Assembly: GCA_025456065.1 (NCBI GenBank)
Contig: JALOLH010000011.1
Location: 1-34,769, forward strand
Direction: 5' to 3'
DNA length: 34,769 bases
Source: Candidatus Nanopelagicales bacterium
GTDB taxonomy: Bacteria; Actinomycetota; Actinomycetes; S36-B12; CAIYMF01
Shown: in pieces, positions 7,333 to 16,905 of the stretch
Layout: each line of letters starts with the position of its first letter
Position numbering within the stretch: the first letter of the stretch is position 1
Translations under genes and position numbers: made by a program
Notes under the pieces: model-generated
What the model was told of the DNA's origin: nothing
Database searches by the model: none
What the model saw: the letters and a program-made list of their open reading frames with translations, nothing else

Positions 7333-9098
7333 GCTCCTACGCCCCGCCGCGGCCGCCGCGCAGCACGCCGGAACCGAACGCGCCGGTGCGCCGCTACGCG
7401 CGCGCGAACGGTCGCAACCGTGCCATCGCGCTCACGTTCGTCCTGCTCATGGTGCTCAGCATCTACGCGGGCCGGATCTTCGACCTCATGGTGGTGCAGG
7501 GCGACCAGCTCGCCGCCACCGGGCAAGGGCTGCGGATGCGCACGCTGCCGCTGCCGGCCGACCGCGGACCCATCTACGACTCGCAGGGGGCGCCCCTGGC
7601 GATCACCGTCGAATCGCGCAACGTCACGGCCGACCAGAACCTCATCGCGGACCCCGCCGAGGCTGCTGCCCGCCTGGCCCCCATGCTCGGGATGGACCAG
7701 GCCGACCTGCAGCGCAGGCTGACCGGCGACGACATCTTCGTCTACGTGGCCAAGGGCCTGAGCCCCGAGCAGTGGCGCCAGATCCAGGCGCTGAAGATCC
7801 GCGGCATCTTCAGCGAGAAGACCACCCGACGGGTGTACCCGGGCGGCACGCTCGCGGCCAACGTCCTGGGCTTCGTCAACGCCGAGGGGGTGGGCTCCGG
7901 CGGGCTGGAGATGGCGCTGGACCGCAGGCTGCACGGCGTCGACGGCTCCCGGACGTTCGAGCAGGGGGCGGCCGGCCAGGCGATCCCCTCGGCGGAGGAC
8001 GTCCTGCGCGAGCCGGTGCCCGGGCAGGGCGTGCAGCTGACGCTCAACCGCGACATCCAGTACGTCGCCCAGCGGGCCATCGCCACCCGGGTGAAGGAGG
8101 CCGCGGCGGCGAGCGGCGACGTGCTGGTCATCGAGGCCAAGACCGGCCGCGTCCTGGCGATGGCCACGGCACCCACCTTCGATCCGAACGACTACCGCCA
8201 CGCGGACGAGGACCACATGGGCAACCGCCCGGTCTCCGAGATCTACGAGCCGGGCTCCACGGGCAAGCTGCTGACGCTCGCGGCCGTCGTCGAGGAGGGC
8301 GAGGGCGGGCCGCGCTCGAAGATCGTGATCCCACCGACGCTGACCCGGGCCGGGCACACCACGAACGACCACACCCCGCACGGCACCATCCAGCGGACGA
8401 TGACCGGGGTCATGGCCGAGTCGAGCAACATCGGCACGATCCTGTTCGCCGATCGCATCGGCGGCGACACCCTCTACGAGTACCAGCGCAAGTTCGGGAT
8501 GGGACAGCCCAGCGGGCTGGGCTTCCCCGGCGAGGAGAACGGCCTGCTGCCACACCCGGACCGATGGTGGCCCACCACCTTCCAGGCCCTCGCGTACGGC
8601 CAGAGCTACTCGGTGACCTCCCTGCAGGTCGCGCAGGTCTACCAGACCATCGCCAACGACGGGGTGCGCCTGGCCCCCCGGCTGATCGACGGCTACGTGG
8701 ACGCGGACGGCACGTTCGAGGCCGCGCCCACCGTGCCGGGCACCAGGGTGGTCAGCGCCAAGACCGCGCGGACCATGCGCAAGATGCTGGAGAACGTGGT
8801 CACCCAGGGCACCGGCAAGCCCGGCGCCATCCCGGGCTACCGGGTCGGGGCCAAGACCGGCACCGCCGAGCGGGTGGTGAAGGGTCGCTACTCCGGCTAC
8901 ACCGCGTCGTTCATCGGGCTCGCCCCGGCCGACGACCCCGAGCTCGTCGTGGCGGTGGCGCTGCAGGATCCCAAGAACGGTCACTACGGCTCGGTGCTGG
9001 CCGGCCCGGTGTTCAACACCGTGATGAAGTACGCGCTGCAGGAGCTTCGGATCGCGCCCTCGGGCACGCAGTCGCCGAAGCTGCCGCTGGAGTGGTGA
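7329..9098 (+). CDS. ftsI: Septal class B penicillin-binding protein, FtsI/PBP3
   Basis: This 589-residue protein starts at the GTG at 7329, overlapping ftsL by 4 bp (GTGA). A membrane helix (about 33-53) is followed by the non-penicillin-binding dimerisation domain and the transpeptidase. The active-site motifs are all present: STGK with nucleophile Ser310 (context YEPGSTGKLLT), SSN at 365-367, and KTGT at 509-512. It cross-links peptidoglycan at the septum together with the glycosyltransferase FtsW and is the beta-lactam target. There is no C-terminal PASTA domain. Length and order are normal for actinobacteria. Confidence 0.96.
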   Translation: MSSYAPPRPPRSTPEPNAPVRRYARANGRNRAIALTFVLLMVLSIYAGRIFDLMVVQGDQLAATGQGLRMRTLPLPADRGPIYDSQGAPLAITVESRNVTADQNLIADPAEAAARLAPMLGMDQADLQRRLTGDDIFVYVAKGLSPEQWRQIQALKIRGIFSEKTTRRVYPGGTLAANVLGFVNAEGVGSGGLEMALDRRLHGVDGSRTFEQGAAGQAIPSAEDVLREPVPGQGVQLTLNRDIQYVAQRAIATRVKEAAAASGDVLVIEAKTGRVLAMATAPTFDPNDYRHADEDHMGNRPVSEIYEPGSTGKLLTLAAVVEEGEGGPRSKIVIPPTLTRAGHTTNDHTPHGTIQRTMTGVMAESSNIGTILFADRIGGDTLYEYQRKFGMGQPSGLGFPGEENGLLPHPDRWWPTTFQALAYGQSYSVTSLQVAQVYQTIANDGVRLAPRLIDGYVDADGTFEAAPTVPGTRVVSAKTARTMRKMLENVVTQGTGKPGAIPGYRVGAKTGTAERVVKGRYSGYTASFIGLAPADDPELVVAVALQDPKNGHYGSVLAGPVFNTVMKYALQELRIAPSGTQSPKLPLEW

Positions 9099-9105
9099 GG
9101 GCGGC

Positions 9106-10629
9106 GTGAGCCTGCGCCCGGACGGTGTCCGTGCCGATGGCACCGAGCTGCGGGCGATGCTCGGCCTGCCGGACGGGCCACCGGCGGCGCTCACCGGTGT
9201 CACCCTCGACTCGCGTGCCGTGCGCCCGGGGGACCTGTACGCCGCCCTGCCGGGGTTCACCACCCACGGCGGCCGGTTCGTCGCCCAGGCCGCGGCGAAC
9301 GGCGCGGCGGCGGTGCTCACCGACCCGGAGGGGGCCGCGCTCGTCGCGGCGAACGGCGGCGTCGACCTGCCCGTGCTCGTCGTCGAGGATCCCCGGGGCG
9401 TGCTCGGGCGGGTCGCGGCCTGGCTGTACGGGGAGCCGGGGCAGCGCCTGGCCACGACCGGCGTCACCGGCACCAACGGCAAGACCACGACGAGCTGGCT
9501 GCTCGACGCCGCGCTGCGGGCCGGCGGCCGGCGCACCGGTGTCCTCGGCACGGTCGCCACCCAGGTCGGCGACGAGGTGCTGCCGGCCGAGCGCACCACG
9601 CCGGAGGCCCCGGAGGTGCACGCCCTGCTGGCGGTGATGCGCGAGCGCGGCGTGCAGGCGGTCACGATGGAGGTGTCCAGCCACGCCCTGGCCCTCGGCC
9701 GGGTGGACGGCCTGCGCTTCGGCCTGGCGGTCTTCACCAACCTCACCCAGGACCACCTCGACTTCCACGGCGACATGGAGGCCTACTTCGCCGCCAAGGC
9801 CCGGCTGTTCACCGCGGAACGCGCCGCCGCGGCCCTGGTCTGCGTGGACGACCCGTGGGGCCGGCGGATGGCGGCCCTCGCCCGCGCGGCCGGGCTGCCC
9901 ACCACCACCTTCGGCGTCGAGCAGCCAGCCGACTGGCGGGTCGCCGACGTGGCCCCCGGGGAGCAGGGCGCGCAGGCCTTCACCGCGCTCGGGCCGGCCG
10001 GCGTGGTCGTGCCCGCCGGGGTCGGCCTGCCGGGCCGGTTCAACGTCGCCAACGCCCTGGCCGGGCTGGCCGCGGCGGTCCACCACGGCGTCGACCCCAG
10101 GACCGCGGCCCGTGCCATCGCCGCCTGCCCGGGGGTGCCGGGGCGGATGGAGCGGGTCGTGGCCGGCCAGCCGTTCCTGGCGGTCGTCGACTACGCCCAC
10201 ACCCCCGACGCGGTCGCCCGTGCCATCGCCGCGGCCCGGGAGGCCCTCGCGCCCGGTGCCCGGCTCCTCGCCGTGCTCGGGTGCGGCGGGGACCGTGACC
10301 GAGACAAGCGCCCGGCGATGGGCGAGGTGGCGGCCCGCGGTGCCGACGTCGTGGTCGTCACCGACGACAACCCGCGCTCCGAGTCCGCACTGGCCATCCG
10401 GGAGGCCATCCTGCAGGGCGTCCAGCGGGTCGACCGGCGGCACCGGGCGGAGGTGCTCGTCGAGGGTGACCGTGCGCGGGCCATCGGCATCGCCGCGGGG
10501 ATGGCCCAGGCCGGTGACGCGGTGCTGGTGCTCGGCAAGGGACACGAGCAGGGGCAGGAGGCAGCCGGAGTGATCACCCCCTTCGACGACCGGGTCGCCC
10601 TGCGCGAGGCGATGGAGGGGCTGGCGTGA
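9106..10629 (+). CDS. murE: UDP-MurNAc-tripeptide synthetase MurE (meso-DAP type)
   Basis: This 507-residue protein starts at the GTG at 9106, seven bases after the ftsI stop. The ATP-binding loop is GTNGKTT (about 122-128) and the Mur-ligase central motif is FTNLTQDHLDFHGDMEAYF. The carbamylated-lysine region is YFAAKARLF. The amino-acid selector motif is DNPR (421-424), which in this family indicates meso-diaminopimelate as the third stem residue rather than lysine. That predicts A1gamma-type peptidoglycan. It is a cytoplasmic enzyme that overlaps murF by 4 bp (GTGA). Confidence 0.96.
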   Translation: MSLRPDGVRADGTELRAMLGLPDGPPAALTGVTLDSRAVRPGDLYAALPGFTTHGGRFVAQAAANGAAAVLTDPEGAALVAANGGVDLPVLVVEDPRGVLGRVAAWLYGEPGQRLATTGVTGTNGKTTTSWLLDAALRAGGRRTGVLGTVATQVGDEVLPAERTTPEAPEVHALLAVMRERGVQAVTMEVSSHALALGRVDGLRFGLAVFTNLTQDHLDFHGDMEAYFAAKARLFTAERAAAALVCVDDPWGRRMAALARAAGLPTTTFGVEQPADWRVADVAPGEQGAQAFTALGPAGVVVPAGVGLPGRFNVANALAGLAAAVHHGVDPRTAARAIAACPGVPGRMERVVAGQPFLAVVDYAHTPDAVARAIAAAREALAPGARLLAVLGCGGDRDRDKRPAMGEVAARGADVVVVTDDNPRSESALAIREAILQGVQRVDRRHRAEVLVEGDRARAIGIAAGMAQAGDAVLVLGKGHEQGQEAAGVITPFDDRVALREAMEGLA

Positions 10630-12011
10630 TCGCGATCGACATCGCCGGGGTCGCGGCAGCCTGCGCGGGGACCCTCGTGGACTGCCCGGATCCCTCCGTG
10701 CCGGTCACCGGGGCCACCGCGGACTCACGCCGGGTGCAGCCGGGCGACCTGTACGTGGCGATCGTGGGGGAGCGGGCCGACGGCCACGGCTTCGCGGCGG
10801 CCGCCCACGGGGCCGGTGCCGTCGTCACGATCGGGTCCCGGCCCACCGGCCAGCCCACGATCGTCGTCGACGACCCGGTCGCGGCCCTGGGCCGGCTGGC
10901 CACGCACACCCTGCACGCGCTGCCCGGGGCCCGGGTCGTGGCGCTGACCGGCTCGTCGGGCAAGACCACGACCAAGGACCTGATCGCCGGCCTGCTCGAG
11001 GACCTCGGGCCCACCGTCGCGCCGGCTGGGTCGTTCAACACCGAGGTCGGGCTGCCGCTGACGATCCTGCGGGCCACGGAGGCCACCCGGTTCCTCGTCC
11101 TGGAGATGGGTGCGCGTGGGGTGGGCCACATCGCCACGCTGTGCGGGATCGCCCGACCGGACGTCAGCGTCGTGCTGAACGTGGGCTCGGCGCACCTGGG
11201 CGAGTTCGGCAGCCGTGCGGCGATCGCGGCGGCGAAGGGCGAGATCGTCGAGGCGCTGGGCGAGGGCGGCGCCGCCGTGCTGAACGCCGACGACCCGCTG
11301 GTGGCCGCGATGGCGGCCCGGACCTCGGCCCGCGTGGTCCGGTTCGGGGCCAGCCCGATCGCCGACGTCCGCATGGACCACCTCGAGCTCGACCCGCTGG
11401 CGCGGCCGGCGTTCACGCTGCATGCGGGCGGCGCGTCGGCCCCGGTGCAGCTGCAGATGGTCGGGGAGCACATGGCCGCCAACGCCTGCGCCGCGGCGGC
11501 CGTCGCCCTCGAGCTGGGCATGCCGCTGGCCCGGGTCGCCGAGCTGCTGGGCGCAGCCACGCCGCGCAGCCAGTGGCGCATGGAGGTGGCCACGACCCCC
11601 GGCGGGGTCACCGTGGTCAACGACGCCTACAACGCCAACCCCGAGTCGATGCGTGCCGCACTGCGTGCCCTGGCCGCGATGCGCCAGCCCGGCGGTCGCA
11701 CGATCGCCGTCCTCGGGGAGATGAAGGAGCTCGGGGCCGACTCGATCGCCGAGCACGACGCGATCGGCCGCCTCGCCGTCCGCCTGGACGTCTGGCGCAC
11801 GATCGCGGTGGGCCAGGGCGCCCGACCGCTGTTCCTCGGGGCGGCCCAGGAGGGGTCCTGGGACGGCGAGGCCCAGTGGGTGCCCGACGCCGAGGCCGCC
11901 GTGGCGATGCTGCGCGGCCTCCTGCGGGCCGGGGACGTGGTGCTGGTCAAGGCCTCCCGGTCGGTCGGCCTGGAGCAGGTGGCCCGCGCGCTGCTGGAGG
12001 AGGCCGGATGA
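10626..12011 (+). CDS. murF: UDP-MurNAc-tripeptide:D-Ala-D-Ala ligase MurF
   Basis: This 461-residue protein starts at the GTG at 10626, overlapping murE. It has the MurF-type P-loop GSSGKTTTK (about 109-117), the central LEMGARGVGHIATLC and NVGSAHLGEFGS motifs, and the C-terminal NDAYNANPESMRAAL typical of MurF. It adds D-alanyl-D-alanine to complete the UDP-MurNAc-pentapeptide. The D-Ala-D-Ala ligase Ddl that supplies its substrate is not encoded in this window. The end overlaps mraY by ATGA. Confidence 0.96.
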   Translation: MIAIDIAGVAAACAGTLVDCPDPSVPVTGATADSRRVQPGDLYVAIVGERADGHGFAAAAHGAGAVVTIGSRPTGQPTIVVDDPVAALGRLATHTLHALPGARVVALTGSSGKTTTKDLIAGLLEDLGPTVAPAGSFNTEVGLPLTILRATEATRFLVLEMGARGVGHIATLCGIARPDVSVVLNVGSAHLGEFGSRAAIAAAKGEIVEALGEGGAAVLNADDPLVAAMAARTSARVVRFGASPIADVRMDHLELDPLARPAFTLHAGGASAPVQLQMVGEHMAANACAAAAVALELGMPLARVAELLGAATPRSQWRMEVATTPGGVTVVNDAYNANPESMRAALRALAAMRQPGGRTIAVLGEMKELGADSIAEHDAIGRLAVRLDVWRTIAVGQGARPLFLGAAQEGSWDGEAQWVPDAEAAVAMLRGLLRAGDVVLVKASRSVGLEQVARALLEEAG

Positions 12012-13075
12012 TCCAGATCGTCCTGAGCGCGATCATCGCCGCGCTCGTCGCCCTGCTGGGCACCCCGCTGCTCATCAAGGTGCTCACCCGGCGCAACCTC
12101 GCCCAGGCCATCCGGGAGTCCGCCGACGGCATCGTCTACCCCGAGCACAGCGGCAAGAAGGGCACGCCCTCCATGGGGGGCCTGGCCATCGTGATCGCCG
12201 TGCTGCTCGGCTACTTCGGCTCCCACCTCATCCGGTGGACCCCACCCACGCCGTCGGGGCTGCTCGCGGTGTACCTGATGGTCGGCCTCGCCCTCGTCGG
12301 CTTCGCCGACGACTACCTGAAGGTGTTCAAGTCGCGCAGCGGCGGCGTGCGCGCGCGCACCAAGCTGCTGGGACAGGCCGCCGTCGCGCTCAGCTTCGCC
12401 TACCTGGCCACGCGCTTCCCCGACGACGCCGGGCTCACGCCGGCCTCCCAGGCGATCTCGGTGGTCCGCGACACCGCCTGGGTGCTGCCGCTCGGGCTGT
12501 TCCTGCTGTGGATCTGGTTCATCGTCACGGCGATCACCAACGGGGTGAACCTCAGCGACGGCCTCGACGGCCTGGCCGCCGGCGCCTCGGTGCTGGTCTT
12601 CGGCGGGTACACGCTGGTCAACGTCTGGCAGTTCGGCCAGAGCTGCTCGGTGGTCCTCACCCAGGGCTGCTACGTCGTGCGCGATCCGCTGGACCTGGCC
12701 ACGTTCGCGGTCGCCTGCGCGGGCGCCTGCTTCGGGTTCCTGTGGTGGAACACCAGCCCCGCCCACATCTTCATGGGCGACACCGGCAGCCTGGCCCTCG
12801 GCGGGGGGATGGCCGCCCTGGCCATCATGAGCCGCACCGAGATGCTCTTCGTGCTCATGGGTGGCCTGTTCGTCATCATCACGCTGTCGGTGATCGCCCA
12901 GGTCGGCTCGTTCAAGCTCACCGGCAGGCGGGTGCTGCGGATGGCCCCGCTGCACCACCACTTCGAGATGGCCGGCTGGCAGGAGATCACCATCGTCGTG
13001 CGCTTCTGGCTGATCCAGGGCCTGTGCCTGTCCGCGGGCCTGGCCCTGTTCTACGCGGAGTGGATCCGCGGATGA
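12008..13075 (+). CDS. mraY: Phospho-MurNAc-pentapeptide translocase MraY
   Basis: This 355-residue polytopic membrane enzyme (about ten helices) starts at the ATG overlapping the murF stop. Its conserved cytoplasmic residues are all present: GTPSMGG (52-58), the catalytic FADDYLK with Asp101-Asp102, NLSDGLDG (181-188), MGDTGSLALGG (256-266) and PLHHHFE (314-320). It transfers phospho-MurNAc-pentapeptide to undecaprenyl phosphate, making lipid I. A hydrophilic insert with two Cys (about 208-228) between membrane helices looks lineage-specific. Confidence 0.97.
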   Translation: MIQIVLSAIIAALVALLGTPLLIKVLTRRNLAQAIRESADGIVYPEHSGKKGTPSMGGLAIVIAVLLGYFGSHLIRWTPPTPSGLLAVYLMVGLALVGFADDYLKVFKSRSGGVRARTKLLGQAAVALSFAYLATRFPDDAGLTPASQAISVVRDTAWVLPLGLFLLWIWFIVTAITNGVNLSDGLDGLAAGASVLVFGGYTLVNVWQFGQSCSVVLTQGCYVVRDPLDLATFAVACAGACFGFLWWNTSPAHIFMGDTGSLALGGGMAALAIMSRTEMLFVLMGGLFVIITLSVIAQVGSFKLTGRRVLRMAPLHHHFEMAGWQEITIVVRFWLIQGLCLSAGLALFYAEWIRG

Positions 13076-14535
13076 CCGGGGCGGGCGAGCGGATGCAGGG
13101 CCTGCGCCGGGACGCGGACTGGTCCGGCCTGCACGTCGTCGTCGCCGGCGTCGGGGTGGCCGGCTTCGCCGCCGCGGACGCCCTGTGCGCGCTCGGTGCG
13201 ACGGTCACCGCGATCGACGCCGCCGACGGGCCGCGCCAGCAGGAGCGCGCGGCGGTGCTCGGCATCCTCGGGGCCACCGTGCGGCTCGGCGACGGCGACA
13301 CCCTGCCCGAGGCCGCCGACCTGCTCGTGGTGTCGCCGGGCCTGCCCCCGCGGGCACCGGTCATCACCGCCGCCGAGGCGGCCGGCGTCCCGGTGTGGGG
13401 CGAGCTCGAGCTGGCGTGGCGGCTGCGCCCGGCCACCGGCGCAGCCCCCTGGCTGGTCGTCACCGGCACCAACGGCAAGACCACCACCACGCTCATGCTC
13501 GAGTCGATGCTGCGGGCGGCCGGGCTGCGCACGGTGGCGGCCGGGAACATCGGCGTGTCGATGGTCGAGGTGGTCATGGGGGAGGGCTCGGGCGCCGGGG
13601 ACCTCGACGTCATCGCCGTGGAGGTCGGCGCCCCCCAGCTGCCCTTCCTGCACTCCATGAGCCCCAAGGCCTCGGTGTGCCTGAACATCGCCGAGGACCA
13701 CGTCGACCTGTTCGGCTCGATGGAGGCCTACGTGGCGGCCAAGGCGCGCATCTACGCGCGCACGCAGGTGGCCTGCGTCTACAACGTCGCCGACCCCGTG
13801 ACCATGCGCATGGTGCAGGAGGCCGACGTGGTCGAGGGGTGCCGCGCGATCGGGTTCACGCTCGGCGTGCCCGACGTGAGCATGCTCGGGGTGGTGGAGG
13901 ACGTCCTGGTCGACCGCGCGTACATCGCCAACCGCCGGGAGGCCGCCCAGGAGCTCGCCACCCTGGCCGACGTGCGGCCCGCCGCGCCGCACAACGTGGC
14001 CAACGCCCTGGCCGCGGCCGCCCTGGCCCGGGCGCACGGCGTGCCACCGGTCGCCGTGCGCGACGGCCTGCGCGCGTTCACCCCGGCCGGGCACCGGATC
14101 GCCGACGTCGGCACGGTCGCCGGGGTGCGCTACGTCGACGACTCGAAAGCGACGAACTGCCATGCGGCGCAGACCTCGTTGCTGGCCTACGAGCGGGTCG
14201 TGTGGATCGCGGGGGGCATGGCCAAGGGCCAGTCCTTCGACGACCTCATCGTCGCCACCCGTGACCGACTGGCCGGTGTCGTGCTGCTCGGCGTGGACCG
14301 GCCGGTCATCGCCGACGCGCTCGCGCGACACGCCCCGGATCTGCCGGTCGTCGAGGTCGCCCGGACCGACACTGGTGCCATGGCGGAGGTCGTGGCGGCT
14401 GCCGCGGCCATGGCGGGGCCCGGCGACACGGTCCTGCTGGCACCGGGGTGCGCGTCCTGGGACATGTTCCGGGACTACGCGCAGCGGGGCGACGCGTTCG
14501 CCGAGGCCGTGGCGGCACTGCGGGAGGGCATGTGA
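13072..14535 (+). CDS. murD: UDP-MurNAc-L-alanine:D-glutamate ligase MurD
   Basis: This 487-residue protein starts at the ATG overlapping the mraY stop (ATGA). It shows an N-terminal Rossmann-like UDP domain ([17 protein letters not shown]), the P-loop GTNGKTTTT (132-140), [16 protein letters not shown], the carbamylated-Lys stretch AAKARIY, DDSKATN (356-362), and the C-terminal [20 protein letters not shown]. One oddity: where most MurD proteins have E-L-S-S-F-Q-L, this one reads EVGAPQL (184-190). The Mg-binding Glu is kept but both Ser are lost. Everything else is intact, so I expect it to be active. It is cytoplasmic and adds D-Glu to UDP-MurNAc-Ala. Confidence 0.94.
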   Translation: MTGAGERMQGLRRDADWSGLHVVVAGVGVAGFAAADALCALGATVTAIDAADGPRQQERAAVLGILGATVRLGDGDTLPEAADLLVVSPGLPPRAPVITAAEAAGVPVWGELELAWRLRPATGAAPWLVVTGTNGKTTTTLMLESMLRAAGLRTVAAGNIGVSMVEVVMGEGSGAGDLDVIAVEVGAPQLPFLHSMSPKASVCLNIAEDHVDLFGSMEAYVAAKARIYARTQVACVYNVADPVTMRMVQEADVVEGCRAIGFTLGVPDVSMLGVVEDVLVDRAYIANRREAAQELATLADVRPAAPHNVANALAAAALARAHGVPPVAVRDGLRAFTPAGHRIADVGTVAGVRYVDDSKATNCHAAQTSLLAYERVVWIAGGMAKGQSFDDLIVATRDRLAGVVLLGVDRPVIADALARHAPDLPVVEVARTDTGAMAEVVAAAAAMAGPGDTVLLAPGCASWDMFRDYAQRGDAFAEAVAALREGM

Positions 14536-15785
14536 GCGTGACCGGTGCGGCTCGGACAGCCGCTGGGCGGGCCGAGCCCGCCCCGCCCGAGGGGGCTGCC
14601 GAGCCGAGCTGGCGGGAGCGGGTCAACGAGCACCCGATGGCCCCGTACTACCTGATCCTCGGCGCCGCGATGCTGCTGCTCGTGCTGGGCCTGGTGATGG
14701 TGCTCAGCTCCTCCAGCGTCGAGTCCTACGACACCACCGGCTCGGCGTTCACGCTGTTCAGGCGGCAGGCCATGTTCGCCGGGGCCGGGGTCGTCGCCAT
14801 GGTCGTGCTGTCGCGAATGCCCGTGCCGCTGCTGCGCCGGCTCACCACGCCGTTCCTCATCGGCGCGATCGTGCTGCTGCTGCTGCTGTTCGTCCCCGGC
14901 ATCGGCGTCTCCGTGCACGGCCAGCGCAACTGGATCGAGCTGTTCGGCCCGTTCCGCCTGCAGCCCTCGGAGTTCGCCAAGCTCGCGCTGATCCTGTGGG
15001 CCGCGGACCTGTTCACGCGCCGCGACGCCGTGCTCGACCAGTGGCGCGAGCTGGCCTGGCCGTTCCTCGCCGTCGGCGGCGGCATCGTGGGCCTGGTCGT
15101 GCTGCAGGGCGACCTGGGCACCGCCATCATCCTGGCGATCGTCGTGGCGGGCCTGCTCTTCGTCGCCGGCGCCCCGATGCGGATCTTCGTGGCGCTGGGC
15201 GCCCTGGGACTCGCCGGGATCGCGGCGCTGTCGCTCACCGCGGGCTACCGGATCCGGCGGTTCACCGCGTGGCTGCACCCCGAGGGCGACCTCGACGGTG
15301 CCGGCTGGCAGCTGCTCCAGGGCAAGTACGCGCTGGGCACCGGGGGCTGGTGGGGCGTCGGCCTCGGTGGCAGCCGGGAGAAGTGGGGCGCCCTGCCCGA
15401 GGCGCACACCGACTTCATCTTCCCGGTGATCGGGGAGGAGCTGGGGCTGTTCGGCGCGCTGACCGTCGTCGGGCTCTTCGCGGCGATCACGGTCTTCACG
15501 ATGCGGATGGCGATCCGGACCGACGACCTGTTCGTCCGCGTCGTCAGCGTCGGGATCATCGCGTGGCTGATCGGGCAGGCACTGGTGAACCTCGGCGCGG
15601 TGCTGCAGCTGCTGCCGATCACCGGCGTGCCGCTGCCGTTCGTCTCGTACGGCGGGTCATCCCTGCTGCCCTCGCTCATGGCCATCGGCGTCCTGCTGGC
15701 GTTCGCCAGGCGGGAGGCCGCGGCGCGGCGGGCCGGCCCGGGGCCGCGGCCGGCGGCCCGCCCGGTCGGGGCGGGGGAGCGCTGA
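14532..15785 (+). CDS. ftsW: Septal peptidoglycan polymerase FtsW (SEDS family)
   Basis: This 417-residue protein starts at the GTG at 14532, overlapping murD by GTGA; a second GTG at 14538 is possible. A hydrophilic N-tail of about 35 residues is followed by 8-10 membrane helices. The SEDS motifs are [28 protein letters not shown], the large extracytoplasmic loop ending in [19 protein letters not shown], and [16 protein letters not shown]. It polymerises glycan from lipid II at the septum together with FtsI. The C-tail is basic and Pro/Ala-rich. The motif set and cluster position favour FtsW over RodA. Confidence 0.95.
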   Translation: MSVTGAARTAAGRAEPAPPEGAAEPSWRERVNEHPMAPYYLILGAAMLLLVLGLVMVLSSSSVESYDTTGSAFTLFRRQAMFAGAGVVAMVVLSRMPVPLLRRLTTPFLIGAIVLLLLLFVPGIGVSVHGQRNWIELFGPFRLQPSEFAKLALILWAADLFTRRDAVLDQWRELAWPFLAVGGGIVGLVVLQGDLGTAIILAIVVAGLLFVAGAPMRIFVALGALGLAGIAALSLTAGYRIRRFTAWLHPEGDLDGAGWQLLQGKYALGTGGWWGVGLGGSREKWGALPEAHTDFIFPVIGEELGLFGALTVVGLFAAITVFTMRMAIRTDDLFVRVVSVGIIAWLIGQALVNLGAVLQLLPITGVPLPFVSYGGSSLLPSLMAIGVLLAFARREAAARRAGPGPRPAARPVGAGER

Positions 15786-15787
15786 GC

Positions 15788-16900
15788 ATGCAGGTCGTCC
15801 TCGCCGGCGGCGGCACGGCGGGCCACATCGAGCCGGCCCTCAACCTCGCCGACGCGCTGCGCCGGCGCGACCCCGGCGTCGGGATCACCGCGCTGGGCAC
15901 CGAGAAGGGGCTCGAGGGGCGCCTGGTGCCGGCCCGCGGGTACACCCTGCGGATGATCCCCCCGGTGCCGCTGCCCCGACGACCCTCGGCCGAGCTGCTC
16001 ACGCTGCCCGGCCGGGTCCGCGACGCCCTGGCCCGGACCGAGGCGATCCTGCGCGAGGTGGACGCCGACGTGGTGGTGGGCTTCGGCGGCTACGTGGCCC
16101 TGCCGGCCTACCTCGCGGCCCGCCGGACCCGCACGCCGCTGGTCATCCACGAGGCGAACGCGCGGGCGGGCCTGGCCAACCGGCTCGGGGCGCGGTTCAC
16201 CCCGCACGTGGCGGAGGCGGTTGCCGGCAGCATCAGGGGCGCGACCCGGATCGGCATCCCGCTGCGCCGGGCCATCGCCACCCTCGACCGGCCGGCGATG
16301 CGCGCGGAGGCGCGCGCCGCGCTCGGCCTGGCGGCCGAGGGTCCCGTCCTGCTCGTGTTCGGCGGATCCCAGGGCGCGCAGCGGATCAACGCGGCAGTGG
16401 CCGCTGCCCTGCCCGAGCTGCTGGGCCTGGGGCTGCAGGTGCTCCACGCCGTCGGCCACGCGAACATCGACGCCGTCACCGAGCGACCGCCGGGCTACCA
16501 CCCCGTCGCCTACCTGGACCGGATGGACCTCGCGTACGCCGCAGCCGACCTGGTGGTCAGCCGCAGCGGCGCGCTGACGTGCGCCGAGCTCGCCGCGGTC
16601 GGCCTGCCGGCGATCTACGTGCCGTTCCCGATCGGCAACGGCGAGCAGCGGCTCAACGCCCTGCCCGTCGTGAACGCCGGGGGCGGGCTGCTGATCGCCG
16701 ACGAGGACCTCGACGCCGGCACGCTCGTCGCCGACGTGCGGGCCCTGGTGCAGGACCCGCAGCGACTGGCCCGGATGAGCCGGGCGGCCGCCGCGCACGG
16801 CGTGCGCGACGCCGACGACCGGCTGGCCGACATGGTGCAGCAGGCCGTCGCACAGGCGGGTGGCACCGGCGGCGGTGCCGTGAGCGCAGGGCAGGGGTGA
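15788..16900 (+). CDS. murG: UDP-GlcNAc:lipid I N-acetylglucosaminyltransferase MurG
   Basis: This 370-residue protein starts at the ATG two bases after the ftsW stop. The N-terminal glycine-rich loop is GGGTAGH (7-13) and the second is [38 protein letters not shown] and the UDP-GlcNAc site [20 protein letters not shown] are all present. It is a peripheral membrane GT-B (GT28) enzyme that converts lipid I to lipid II. The last 15 residues are Gly/Ala-rich and probably disordered. Confidence 0.96.
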   Translation: MQVVLAGGGTAGHIEPALNLADALRRRDPGVGITALGTEKGLEGRLVPARGYTLRMIPPVPLPRRPSAELLTLPGRVRDALARTEAILREVDADVVVGFGGYVALPAYLAARRTRTPLVIHEANARAGLANRLGARFTPHVAEAVAGSIRGATRIGIPLRRAIATLDRPAMRAEARAALGLAAEGPVLLVFGGSQGAQRINAAVAAALPELLGLGLQVLHAVGHANIDAVTERPPGYHPVAYLDRMDLAYAAADLVVSRSGALTCAELAAVGLPAIYVPFPIGNGEQRLNALPVVNAGGGLLIADEDLDAGTLVADVRALVQDPQRLARMSRAAAAHGVRDADDRLADMVQQAVAQAGGTGGGAVSAGQG

Positions 16901-16905
16901 GTCGC

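Noticed and set aside
6366-9776. 1136-codon minus-strand open frame antisense to ftsL, ftsI and murE
   Set aside because: Low-complexity composition from GC bias, and the plus strand carries conserved cell-wall genes.
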